A DNA stretch of 64,000 nt, taken from contig PMOS01000011.1 of NCBI GenBank assembly GCA_003161435.1, positions 62,001 through 126,000 of the forward strand. Direction: 5' to 3'. Below the pieces are notes generated by a model, which saw only the letters and a program-made list of their open reading frames with translations, was not told where the DNA came from and did not search any database. Of the stretch, positions 34,616 through 42,799 are shown piece by piece. The position numbers and the translations under genes are program-made. How positions within the stretch are numbered: position 1 is the first letter of the stretch; every line of letters begins with the position of its first letter. This DNA comes from Vulcanimicrobiota bacterium. GTDB lineage: Bacteria; Vulcanimicrobiota; Vulcanimicrobiia; Vulcanimicrobiales; Vulcanimicrobiaceae.

Positions 34616-35037
34616 GCGAGCTCTTCATCTTCGACAGCGGCGCTCTCGGTGGGCTCGCCGACAACGACGTCCGGATGCGCCGGCTTCTGTGGAACATCGC
34701 GCGCGACGGGGGTACCGTGCGAGTTCCGTCGGTCGTCCTCGCCGAATGCTACGGTGATGCGCGCCACAATGCTCGCTACGACCGCGCGGTGAATGCGCTC
34801 GGTGGCACCGAACGCGCCGTGATCGATGTCTCAGCCGCGATCGCAAAGGTGGCCGGCCGTATCTTGCGAGCCGCACGATCCAGCGCAACGATCGATGCGC
34901 TCGTCGTCGCGACGGCGGTCGTGCTCAGCCCGTTGGCCACGGTCGTTACGGCCGATCAACGCCACGTCGAGCGGCTCGCCGAATCTGCTCCCGGGCGGGT
35001 CGCCGTCATTCAACTCAATCGGCTCCCGGCCTCATGA
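34612..35037 (+). CDS. PIN-domain toxin (VapC-like ribonuclease)
   Basis: A 141-residue PIN protein with acidic active-site residues in IFDSGALGG (Asp 8), VVLAECYGD (Glu near 45), ATIDALVVATA (Asp near 94) and VVTADQRHV (Asp near 115). VapC-type toxins cleave tRNA or rRNA. The TTG start overlaps the antitoxin stop. The strand and spacing make a complete type II module. The target RNA is not predictable. Confidence 0.8.
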   Translation: MSELFIFDSGALGGLADNDVRMRRLLWNIARDGGTVRVPSVVLAECYGDARHNARYDRAVNALGGTERAVIDVSAAIAKVAGRILRAARSSATIDALVVATAVVLSPLATVVTADQRHVERLAESAPGRVAVIQLNRLPAS

Positions 35038-35142
35038 TCGGTCGTCCCGTTGGGTGCGAATCGGCTCGACGTCGCGGTCGGCGCGCCGTCCGCCGGGCTG
35101 TACAACGTGGTGGCACAAGGGATCGATCTGCCGAGCATCTAG
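35038..35142 (+). pseudogene. Possible remnant of an NMT1/SsuA-like substrate-binding protein
   Basis: Directly after the PIN stop, one frame reads GANRLDVAVGAPSAGLYNVV followed by AQGIDLPSI and a stop at 35140. This matches the internal GxPSAxLxNAxARGI segment of SsuA/NMT1 binding proteins. No flanking parts of such a gene are found. The following bases to 35323 contain only an open frame ending PFAQWYPVEVS that I do not recognise. Support is limited to one short motif. Confidence 0.3.
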
Positions 35143-35323
35143 GTTGCGCGCGTACGCCGCCCGGGAAAGCAGCATCGCAACACGGTCAAACGCGGACGCG
35201 ACCGCAACGAGCTTCGTCGGTGAAGAGCTCGCGGTCTTCGACACTGCAACGACACTGGTCGCACGCGGAGAGCGGTTACCGTTCGCGCAGTGGTATCCGG
35301 TCGAGGTGTCGTAGGCGCGGCGA

Positions 35324-35491
35324 TCAACCGTGAAGCGGTTCGCCGCCGTCGGCGTCTTGCTCGCCGTCGAGGTCTTCGTCGGATTCCAGACCGGGATCGT
35401 CGGCGTCGCCGAATTGTCCGGTCTCCTCATCGGGGATGGGGTCGCCCGGCTTCGGACGTCCGCCACCGGTCGAGTACTCGTCTGAAGACAT
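35324..35491 (-). CDS. Acidic 55-residue hypothetical protein
   Basis: ATG 35491 with GGGAG 7 bases upstream opens a 55-codon frame rich in Asp, Glu, Gly and Pro (for example GDPIPDEETGQFGDADD and LESDEDLDGEQDADGG). It is predicted disordered and very acidic. The good ribosome site and biased composition make it more likely real than chance. No family is recognised. It lies upstream of nothing on its strand except the PIN region. Confidence 0.5.
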   Translation of the reverse strand: MSSDEYSTGGGRPKPGDPIPDEETGQFGDADDPGLESDEDLDGEQDADGGEPLHG

Positions 35492-35536
35492 TATCGACTC
35501 CCGTCGGGGAAGGGTGAGAAGCGTGACGCGCGCACG

Positions 35537-35977
35537 TCAGCAGACCATGACGTTCGGAACGACTTGCACTGTGTACGTCGTCGTTTGCGCCGGTACGGAT
35601 TTGCCGGGGCCGAACAGTTGAAACGTCAGCTTCGTGGTTCCGGGCGCCATTGCGGTGAACATGAATACCTCGGTCGCTTGACCGCCGACCATCGGCGCCG
35701 AACCCGGCGCGCGGCCGAGGTTGGTGAACGCGACGTCCCAGAGGCTCGATTCGCCGTCGTAGCGCACCGGCGCGGCAGTGACCGGCACGGCTTGCAGCCG
35801 CCATCGATAGCCGCCGTCCTCGGTCGCTCGAAGCGCGATCCCGAACTCCTGTATCGTGGCCGCGGTAACCGTCGTCGCGGGATCGACCGCAATCGTCGCA
35901 AAGCGGGGTTGCGGCGACGGACACGGCCCCATCGGAGCGACCGCGGCGAGCGCGAATACGGCATACAGCGGGATCAT
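35537..35977 (-). CDS. Exported chagasin-like (I42 family) protease-inhibitor-fold protein
   Basis: A 146-residue protein with signal peptide (MIPLYAVFALAAVAPMG) and an Ig-like domain whose loops recall chagasin: GYRWRL, then VGGQATEVFMFTAMAPGTTK and LTFQLFGPGKSVPAQ. I42 proteins inhibit papain-like cysteine proteases. The canonical NPTTG loop is not evident, so inhibitory activity is uncertain. It is divergent from the acetoacetyl-CoA synthetase with about 50 bp between starts. Confidence 0.6.
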   Translation of the reverse strand: MIPLYAVFALAAVAPMGPCPSPQPRFATIAVDPATTVTAATIQEFGIALRATEDGGYRWRLQAVPVTAAPVRYDGESSLWDVAFTNLGRAPGSAPMVGGQATEVFMFTAMAPGTTKLTFQLFGPGKSVPAQTTTYTVQVVPNVMVC

Positions 35978-36028
35978 CGCGCGGGCTTCGGCGCAGGAGT
36001 TGCGCCGCCCGCTCGCCGACGAAGCGCC

Positions 36029-38029
36029 ATGACCGAAGGCGAGTTGCTCTGGACGCCTGATCCGGCGGAGGCCGCGGAATCGACCGTCGCGCGGTTCATG
36101 CGCTGGCTCGCCGCCGAACGCGGCAGGCCGTTCGGCACGTACGAAGAGTTGCGGCGCTGGTCGGTGACCGACCTCGACGGTTTTTGGGCAGCGGTGTGGG
36201 ACTTCTTCGAAGTCGCATCGACGCAGCCGTACGAACAGGTGCTGAGCGCGCGCGTGATGCCGGGGGCGGTCTGGTTTCGCGGTTCGCGAGTGAACTACGC
36301 CGAGCACCTGTTGCGGCACGAAGCTGTCGCGCAGCCCGATGAGGCGGCGCTGATCCATAGCTCCGAGTTGCGTCCGCTGGCGCGCATGACGTGGCACGAG
36401 CTCGGCGACGCCGTGCGCATTCTCGCCACAGAGTTGCGTGCGCTCGGTGTCGCGCCGGGCGATCGCGTCGTCGCCTACTTGCCGAACATCCCCGAAACGG
36501 TCATCGCGATGCTGGCGACCACCGCGATCGGTGCGGTCTGGGCGTCGGCCGCACCCGAGTTCGGCGCGCGAACCGTGATCGACCGCTTTGCGCAGATCGC
36601 CCCGAAGATCGTGTTCGTCGCCGACGGCTACCGTTTCGGCGGCAAAGACTACGACCGCGCGGCCGAGATCCGTACGATCTTGGCCGAGCTGCCGACGGTG
36701 GAGCGCATCGTGTGGCTGCCGTATCTGAAGCCCGCCGCGTCAAGCCCGATCGCCGGCGCGATTCCCTGGCAGACGCTGGTCGATCATCCGCGTGTCGACG
36801 CTTCCTCGTTCACCTACGAGCACGTCGCCGAAGATCATCCACTGTGGGTGCTGTTCTCATCAGGCACGACCGGGCTCCCCAAGCCGATCGTGCACGGCCA
36901 CGTCGGAACGCTCGTCGAGCATCTCAAGAGCACCGGACTCGGGCAGAACCTCGGCCCGGAGTCGCGGATGTTCTTCTACACGACGACGGGCTGGATGATG
37001 TTCAACGCGCTCGTCTCCGCGCTGCTGCAGGGCGCGTCGATCGTGCTGTACGACGGGCATCCCGCGCATCCGACGCCGGCGTTGCTGTGGCAGCTCGCCG
37101 CGGATGCCGAGGCGACGTGCTTCGGCGCGAGCCCGGCGTTCGTGCAGATCATGCAGAAGGTCGGAATCGTACCGCGCGAGCGCTTCGATCTCTCGCATTT
37201 GCGCAGCGTCCTGTTGACCGGCTCGCCGGTCACGCCCGAGTCGACCGCCTGGTTCTACGAGAACGTCAAGGCCGATCTGTGGGTCACCTCGCCGTCGGGC
37301 GGGACCGAGTTGTGCGCGGGGCTCGTCGGCGGGTCGCCGCTGCTGCCCGTCTACGCCGGCGAGATCCAAACGCGACTGCTCGCCATGGACGTGCACGCGT
37401 GGAATGACGAAGGTCAGGACGTCGTCGACGAGGTCGGCGAACTCGTCGTCACCAGTCCCATGCCGTCGATGCCGCTGCGCTTCATGAACGATCCCGGCGA
37501 CGTGCGCTATCGCGAGACGTACTTCGAACGCTTCCCCGGCGTGTGGCGCCACGGCGACTTCATCAAGATCATTGCGCGCGGCGGGTGCTACATCTACGGG
37601 CGTTCGGACTCGACGCTCAACCGCCACGGCGTGCGCATCGGCTCGTCCGAGGTCTACCGCGCCGTCGAGCAGCTCGACGACGTCGCAGACAGCCTCGTCG
37701 TGTGCCTGGAGCTGGCCGGCGGCGGCTTCTACATGCCGCTCTTCGTGCGGGTCACCGACGGCGTGGTGTTCGACGAAGCCTTGCGTGACAAGATCGTAGC
37801 GAAGCTGCGGGCGGACTGCAGCCCCCGCCACGTCCCCGACGAGATCCATCAGGTGCGCTTGGTCCCGTACACGTTGACCGGCAAGAAGATGGAGATCCCG
37901 GTACGACGCATCTTGGCCGGCACGCCACCCGAAAAGGCGGCCAGCCGCGAAGCGATGATGGACCCCGCCGCGCTCGATTGGTTCGTCGAGTTCGCACGGC
38001 AACGCGCGCTCGAGCCCGCGCGCCGTTAG
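36029..38029 (+). CDS. aacS: Acetoacetyl-CoA synthetase
   Basis: A 666-residue acyl-adenylating enzyme: ATP loop LFSSGTTGLPKPIVHGH, PSGGTELCAG, the hinge region around YGRSDSTLNRHGVRIG and catalytic Lys in TGKKMEIPVRR. The length and N-terminal extension (GELLWTPDPAEAAESTVARF) fit acetoacetate:CoA ligase, which channels ketone body or PHB breakdown products. The start is ATG 36029. An upstream open frame to 35564 is antisense to the chagasin-like gene. It ends in a 4-base convergent overlap with the amidase. Confidence 0.9.
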   Translation: MTEGELLWTPDPAEAAESTVARFMRWLAAERGRPFGTYEELRRWSVTDLDGFWAAVWDFFEVASTQPYEQVLSARVMPGAVWFRGSRVNYAEHLLRHEAVAQPDEAALIHSSELRPLARMTWHELGDAVRILATELRALGVAPGDRVVAYLPNIPETVIAMLATTAIGAVWASAAPEFGARTVIDRFAQIAPKIVFVADGYRFGGKDYDRAAEIRTILAELPTVERIVWLPYLKPAASSPIAGAIPWQTLVDHPRVDASSFTYEHVAEDHPLWVLFSSGTTGLPKPIVHGHVGTLVEHLKSTGLGQNLGPESRMFFYTTTGWMMFNALVSALLQGASIVLYDGHPAHPTPALLWQLAADAEATCFGASPAFVQIMQKVGIVPRERFDLSHLRSVLLTGSPVTPESTAWFYENVKADLWVTSPSGGTELCAGLVGGSPLLPVYAGEIQTRLLAMDVHAWNDEGQDVVDEVGELVVTSPMPSMPLRFMNDPGDVRYRETYFERFPGVWRHGDFIKIIARGGCYIYGRSDSTLNRHGVRIGSSEVYRAVEQLDDVADSLVVCLELAGGGFYMPLFVRVTDGVVFDEALRDKIVAKLRADCSPRHVPDEIHQVRLVPYTLTGKKMEIPVRRILAGTPPEKAASREAMMDPAALDWFVEFARQRALEPARR

Positions 38030-39465
38030 CCCACCAGCGGCGGACGCCGGAGGCCGGTTTGCGTGCGCTGTTCGAACGCGCGCGCGAACTGCAGCAGGCC
38101 GCGTTCGTCGCGGTAACGGCCGACGATCTGCACGCCGACGGGCAGGCCGCCGGCGGTGAAACCACACGGAACCGAGATCGCCGGGTGTCCGGTCACCGTG
38201 ATCGCCGAACACGAGCGCATCCAGTCGAGGTACGTCTCCATCGCGACGCCTTCGATCTCGGTCGGGTACGGCTGCTCGACCGAAAACGGCACGACCTGAT
38301 TGACCGGCGCGATCAAGAACTCGTAGCGTTCCATGAACGCGTGCATGCGCGCGAAGATCTGCGATCGCAAACCGACGGCCCGCCCGAGCTCCGCGCCCGA
38401 CAGCGCGCGCCCGAAGCGCGTGTTCCACACGATCGTGTCCTTGAGCAACGCGGGATCGCGATCGAGCAAGTCGCCGAACGCGTTGGCGAACGAGACGCCG
38501 CGCAGTGTTTGAAAGACCTCGTCGGCACCGCTCAGATTCGGCGACGCCTCCTCGACGGCGCAGCCCATGTCGTCGAAGACGCCGCGCCGCGACGCGAGCA
38601 CCGCCGACACCGCACGCTCGACCGGCAAGCCGCCGAGGTCGGTGCCCCAGGCGACGCGCGTCCCGGCGAAGTCTCGCTCGGCGATCGTCGCGAACCCCGC
38701 GCCCGCTTCGTCGAGCGCGATCGGATCGCGCGCGTCGGGGCCGGCCAGGACGCTCAGGAACAGCGCGACGTCTTCGACCGTGCGCGCCATCGGCCCGGCG
38801 ACGGCGAGCGTGTTCCACGCGTCTTGACCAGGCCACTGAGCCACCCGGCCGATCGACGGGCGCAGACCGACGACGTTGCAGAAGTTGGCCGGGTTGCGCA
38901 ACGATCCGCCCAGGTCGCTGCCGTCGGCGAGCGCCACCATCCCGCACGCCAGCGCGACCGCCGCTCCCCCGCTGCTTCCGCCGCAGGTCTTCGACGGATC
39001 GTACGGATTGCGCGTCGCTCCGAAAACCTCGTTGAAGGTCTGCGAGCCCGCACCGAACTCCGGCATGTTGGTCTTGCCGATGGTGATAGCGCCGGCGGCG
39101 CGCTGCCGCTCGACGATGATGCTGTCGTGGTCGGGGACGAAATCCCGGAAGACCGGCGAGCCGAACGTCGTGCGCATCCCGCGGGTGAAAAAGTGGTCCT
39201 TGTGCGCGACCGGCAACCCGTGCAGCGGCCCGAGCGGTTCGCCGCGAGCTTGGGCTTCATCGGCTGCGCGCGCGGCGGCGAGCGCACCCTCGGGATCGAG
39301 CGTTACGATTGCATTGACCGCCGGGTTGACCCGCTCGACTTGACTCAGGTGCGCAAGGAGGGCTTCGGTCGCCGAGAGCGCGCCGCGCCGGATCCGCCGA
39401 GCCAATTCGGAAGCCGTGAGGAAGCACACATCGACGTCCAAGGCCATAGAGCGTATGGTTTGCAC
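38026..39465 (-). CDS. Amidase-signature-family amidase
   Basis: A 479-residue amidase with the Ser-cisSer-Lys triad: Lys in GLPVAHKDHF (about residue 88), and the serines in TCGGSSGGAAVALACG and DLGGSLRNPA. It is GatA-like in sequence but alone, without gatB or gatC nearby, so it is better seen as a catabolic amide hydrolase. The C-terminal AISVPCGFTAGGLPVGVQIV is typical. It is convergent with aacS and divergent from the GGDEF gene. Confidence 0.85.
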   Translation of the reverse strand: MQTIRSMALDVDVCFLTASELARRIRRGALSATEALLAHLSQVERVNPAVNAIVTLDPEGALAAARAADEAQARGEPLGPLHGLPVAHKDHFFTRGMRTTFGSPVFRDFVPDHDSIIVERQRAAGAITIGKTNMPEFGAGSQTFNEVFGATRNPYDPSKTCGGSSGGAAVALACGMVALADGSDLGGSLRNPANFCNVVGLRPSIGRVAQWPGQDAWNTLAVAGPMARTVEDVALFLSVLAGPDARDPIALDEAGAGFATIAERDFAGTRVAWGTDLGGLPVERAVSAVLASRRGVFDDMGCAVEEASPNLSGADEVFQTLRGVSFANAFGDLLDRDPALLKDTIVWNTRFGRALSGAELGRAVGLRSQIFARMHAFMERYEFLIAPVNQVVPFSVEQPYPTEIEGVAMETYLDWMRSCSAITVTGHPAISVPCGFTAGGLPVGVQIVGRYRDERGLLQFARAFEQRTQTGLRRPPLVG

Positions 39466-39556
39466 AGGGGAACCCCAGCGTCATCTCGAGGCGTTGGATG
39501 AGTCATACGTCCTAAAACTGGATCACTTACCAGCCGAGGACGGTAACAAGCCCATA

Positions 39557-40885
39557 ATGCTGCACTCCGAGCCTTCGCGAAACCCGACTGGCGAATCCGA
39601 ACGGCCGCGCTTGCTGGACGCCCTCGATGAGGGCGTCATCGTGACCGCGGGGGATGCCGTGCGGGACTGCAATGCTGCCGCGCTCTCCTTGCTGGGGATA
39701 ACGGCCGAGCAATTGCGCGGACACGAGCGCCTGGGTGCAGGTTGGCTCGCGTTCTGGGACCACGGTACGCCGCTCGACGACGCGGGACGCGCCTTGCGGC
39801 TAGCCTTTCGGCACGCCCGCGAGCGCGGGACGATCACCATCGGGATCCACCGCCAGGACGGATCGCGCGGCTGGATGGCGCTCTCGTGCCGGCCAGCGCG
39901 GGACGACCAAGACAGCGCGCAAGAACTGTTCGTTTACACGCTTCGCGACCTGACGGCGCAGCGCGAGCTCGAGCAAGAGAACGCGCACTACCGCGAAATC
40001 GTCGACACGCTTCACGCGTCGTACAGCATCCTCGAGCAGAGCCCGATCGCGATGTGCAGCATCGCCGTCGACGGCCAGGTCGTGCGCGGCAACATGGCCT
40101 TCCTCACGCTCGCCGGCGCCGAGACGACGTCGATCCTATCGCTCGTCCCCGACGAAGAGCGCGACGGGCTGCGCGACGCATTCGCCAAGCTCGGCGACGG
40201 CGCGGCCCCGCCTTTGCGGCTCGAAACGCGGATTCACCGGCCGAACGGCTCCTCGACGTGGTGCGAGTTCACCGCGGTCGCGATGCACGAAGGATTGCCC
40301 GACGCTGCGATCCTGTTGCTCATCAACGACGTCACCGAACGCCGCCGGCGTGAAACGCGACTGCGTCAGCTGGCGGAACGTGACCCGCTGACCGGCGTGC
40401 ACAATCGGCGCAGCTTTTTGCAAGTGCTGCGCGAGCGTCTGACGTCACTCGATCGGCCCGGCCGGCGCGCCGATGCCGAGTGGAGTTTGATGCTGATTGA
40501 TCTGGACGGGTTCAAGGACGTCAACGACACGTGCGGTCACGCCGGCGGGGACGCCGTGCTGATCGCGGTTGCGGCGGGCATTCGCGAACGGATGCGGCTG
40601 GACGACGTGGTCGCGCGGTTGGGCGGTGACGAGTTCGCCGTCCTCATGCAGTCACGGACGCCCTACGACGCGGTCGCGGTGGGCAACCAGGTCATCGCGC
40701 GCATCACCGAAGCGGCGCGGAGCTTCGCCGGTGCGCCCCCGGTCACCGCGAGCATCGGGATCGTCCGGCTGCGCGCAGGACGCGGTGCCGACGCGACCTT
40801 GGCCGCCGCCGACGCCGCGATGTACGACGCCAAGCGCGCCGGCAAAGCGCGATGCGTCGAGGCCGGGGCGAAGAGGCGCCCATAG
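39557..40885 (+). CDS. PAS-PAS-GGDEF diguanylate cyclase
   Basis: A 442-residue cytoplasmic sensor: two PAS domains (residues about 15-150 and 155-275, the second ending with TERRRRETRLRQLAERDPLT) and a GGDEF domain with intact LGGDEFAVL active site, so it can make cyclic di-GMP. I see no RxxD I-site five residues before GGDEF (the sequence there is DVVAR). ATG 39557 is chosen because the frame upstream to 39416 overlaps the divergent amidase start; an ATG at 39455 is possible. No TM helices are present. Confidence 0.85.
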   Translation: MLHSEPSRNPTGESERPRLLDALDEGVIVTAGDAVRDCNAAALSLLGITAEQLRGHERLGAGWLAFWDHGTPLDDAGRALRLAFRHARERGTITIGIHRQDGSRGWMALSCRPARDDQDSAQELFVYTLRDLTAQRELEQENAHYREIVDTLHASYSILEQSPIAMCSIAVDGQVVRGNMAFLTLAGAETTSILSLVPDEERDGLRDAFAKLGDGAAPPLRLETRIHRPNGSSTWCEFTAVAMHEGLPDAAILLLINDVTERRRRETRLRQLAERDPLTGVHNRRSFLQVLRERLTSLDRPGRRADAEWSLMLIDLDGFKDVNDTCGHAGGDAVLIAVAAGIRERMRLDDVVARLGGDEFAVLMQSRTPYDAVAVGNQVIARITEAARSFAGAPPVTASIGIVRLRAGRGADATLAAADAAMYDAKRAGKARCVEAGAKRRP

Positions 40886-40944
40886 TCCGCCGCAGGCGAC
40901 CGTCCGCCGGGACGACGGTCGGCGGCTCGGGAAGGTTGGCGGCG

Positions 40945-41568
40945 ATGAGATCTGTCTTCCGGCCGCTCGGCGTCGGGTTCGTCGCGGTCCTCTTGGCTGC
41001 TGCCGGCACCGTCCCGCTCGGCGCCGAAACGTCAGGCGACAACCGGCCGGCGTGCGTCCACGGGCTGATCGCGGTAGACGAGACGATCGACTCGTCGCAC
41101 GCGCGCTCGGGCGACGTCTTTCACTACGTGCTCGTCGACGGCGTCACCGCACCCGACGGCACGCCGATCCCGGCCGGCACGACCGGCTACGGCGTCGTCG
41201 CGAACGCCTCGCACGCCGAGCGCGGCGGTCGTGGCGGATACCTCGCGCTCGAGACACGATTCGTCGTGATGCCCAACGGCAAGCACATCCAGGTCATCAT
41301 CGACCGCTTCAACGACGAGCTCTCGACGGCGGTGGGCAGCTCGGCCAACGCTCCCGGCGTCCTCGGGCTTCTGCCGATCGTCGGCTACGCGGTCGGCGGT
41401 TACGATTCGCTCCACCACGGCAAGGACGCGACGATACCGCGCGGCACGCGCATCGGGATCTTCGTCGGCGACGACGCCGCACTGGGCGTCTGCCGCGGCA
41501 CGCGCCCCGGCGAATCGCCGCCCCCGGCCGTCTCGCCCAGCTCACCCGCCCCTTCCCCGTCTTCCTGA
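40945..41568 (+). CDS. Exported hypothetical protein with Pro/Ser-rich tail
   Basis: A 207-residue protein: signal peptide (PLGVGFVAVLLAAAGTVPLG, cleavage near GAE), a beta-rich core (GDVFHYVLVDGVTAPDGTPI then PAGTTGYGVVANAS) resembling proteins that sequester small hydrophobic ligands, a Gly-rich hydrophobic stretch (PGVLGLLPIVGYAVGGYDS) and a Pro/Ser tail. GGAAGG lies 9 bases before ATG 40945. The function is unknown. Confidence 0.65.
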   Translation: MRSVFRPLGVGFVAVLLAAAGTVPLGAETSGDNRPACVHGLIAVDETIDSSHARSGDVFHYVLVDGVTAPDGTPIPAGTTGYGVVANASHAERGGRGGYLALETRFVVMPNGKHIQVIIDRFNDELSTAVGSSANAPGVLGLLPIVGYAVGGYDSLHHGKDATIPRGTRIGIFVGDDAALGVCRGTRPGESPPPAVSPSSPAPSPSS

Positions 41569-41582
41569 GCTCGTCGAAGGAA
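41562..41582. repeat. REP-like imperfect palindrome
   Basis: TTCCTGAGCTCGTCGAAGGAA overlaps the stop codon of the exported protein; its outer arms TTCCT/AGGAA pair. A related string, CCCTTCGACACGCTCAG, lies just after argF (18395-18411) in opposite sense. Strings of this type recur between genes in many high-GC genomes. Confidence 0.4.
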
Positions 41583-41601
41583 CGACAAGCGGGAGCCTAG
41601 T

Positions 41602-41864
41602 TCAGTACGCCCCTGATCCGATGCGCGTGTTCGACACGCCGAAGCCGAGCGATGAACCTCGAGCCGGAACCCGGCCGAGATGAGCCGCGACGCCGCGATC
41701 GTCAGCGAGCGCGAGAAGTTTCCGCTGGTGTCGTTGACGCCGTCGTACCGCAGAATCAGGAACGTCGCACGCGGCAGGTGATACCGCAGCTGCAAGAAGC
41801 CGCCGCTCGTGAGCGCGATCGCGAGCGCTGCGGTCCGTGAGGCGCGAAAACAAAGCGACGTCAT
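41602..41864 (-). pseudogene. Remnant of an outer-membrane beta-barrel protein
   Basis: The minus-strand frame from ATG 41864 reads QLRYHLPRATFLILRYDGVN, then DTSGNFSRSLTIAASRLISA, the alternating strand-turn pattern seen near the C-termini of barrel proteins. It then either stops at 41602 in a shifted frame or reads on into antisense sequence to 41400. The hydrophobic start (AALAIALTSGGF) could be mistaken for a signal peptide. No complete barrel is present. This is probably a decayed fragment. Confidence 0.35.
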
Positions 41865-41967
41865 GAAGCCCTTCCTTGGGACGTTCGGTCGCTACGAAAC
41901 TACGTGGAAAGTATGAGGAATTGCTGAATAGAGGTCATTCCTGGCCCGCTACGCAACCTTGCATGGT

Positions 41968-42159
41968 ATGAGCCTAAAGTCCACCACACGCGCAGCCGAA
42001 AATGCCGCGGAAAAACTACGCAAAGAGAAACAAGCCGTCGAGAATCAAGCCGCCGCGGTCAGCGAGGCGACCCGCATCCGCGAGATGTTCGCCGAAGATC
42101 GCAAGCGCCTCGAAAAGCGTTACGGATTCGTTTCGCTGAGCGGCCGATCGGTCGAGTGA
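41968..42159 (+). CDS. Small coiled-coil hypothetical protein, 63 residues
   Basis: ATG 41968 opens a highly charged helical protein (RAAENAAEKLRKEKQAVENQ, then REMFAEDRKRLEKRYGF), predicted to be one coiled coil. No Shine-Dalgarno is clear. It is convergent with tdk. The biased, non-random composition supports it as a gene; the function is unknown. Confidence 0.55.
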   Translation: MSLKSTTRAAENAAEKLRKEKQAVENQAAAVSEATRIREMFAEDRKRLEKRYGFVSLSGRSVE

Positions 42160-42172
42160 CGCGCGAGCGTCC

Positions 42173-42739
42173 TCAGTCGGCCTCGCGATAGAAACAGCTG
42201 CCGCAGAGCTGAACGTATCGCGTCTCGCCTTCGATGGCGATCTGCTCGCCCGACGTGATGCGGTTTCCGTCCTCGTCGATGCGGACGTTCATCGTTGCCT
42301 TCCGGCCGCACGGACAGATCGTCTTGATCTCCTCGATGCTGTCCGCCAACGTGAGCAGCGTCGCGGCGCCCGGAAACGGGTCGCCGCGAAAATCGCTGCG
42401 GATCCCGTAGCAGATCACCGGGATATCGCCGACGTGGGCGATCCGGTGGAGTTGACGCACTTGATCGGGCGTCAGGAACTGCGCTTCGTCGACCAGCACG
42501 CACGACACGTTGCCCGCGTCCGACAGATGCCGAGAGAAGTCCACGTCGGCGTCGTAGGTCAGCGACTTTCGCTGCGGCCCTAGCCGCGAGGTGACGAAGC
42601 CGACCCCGTGGCGCACGTCGAGCTCGGCGGTGAACATGACGACGCGGCGTCCGTGCTCTTCGTAGTTGTGCGCGACTTGCAAGAGCGCGGTCGATTTCCC
42701 GGCGTTCATCGCCGAGTACCGGAAGTACAGTTTGGCCAT
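42173..42739 (-). CDS. tdk: Thymidine kinase
   Basis: A 188-residue type II thymidine kinase: P-loop SAMNAGKSTALL, DEAQFLTPDQV, and the zinc-binding CPCG plus CGSC pairs with the lasso loop near YVQLCGSC. It phosphorylates thymidine for salvage. It is the last gene of the minus-strand run from the SDR through the queA-like gene, 60 bases after the latter. Confidence 0.92.
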   Translation of the reverse strand: MAKLYFRYSAMNAGKSTALLQVAHNYEEHGRRVVMFTAELDVRHGVGFVTSRLGPQRKSLTYDADVDFSRHLSDAGNVSCVLVDEAQFLTPDQVRQLHRIAHVGDIPVICYGIRSDFRGDPFPGAATLLTLADSIEEIKTICPCGRKATMNVRIDEDGNRITSGEQIAIEGETRYVQLCGSCFYREAD

Positions 42740-42799
42740 CGTCGCGGGCGAGCTTCGCTGCCCGACGCCCGGTTCGCTCTTGGCGCCCGAAACCGCTCG

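Noticed and set aside
35564..36028. In-frame upstream extension of the acetoacetyl-CoA synthetase by 155 residues
   Set aside because: Arg-rich antisense sequence of the chagasin-like gene; the AacS N-terminus is already complete from 36029.
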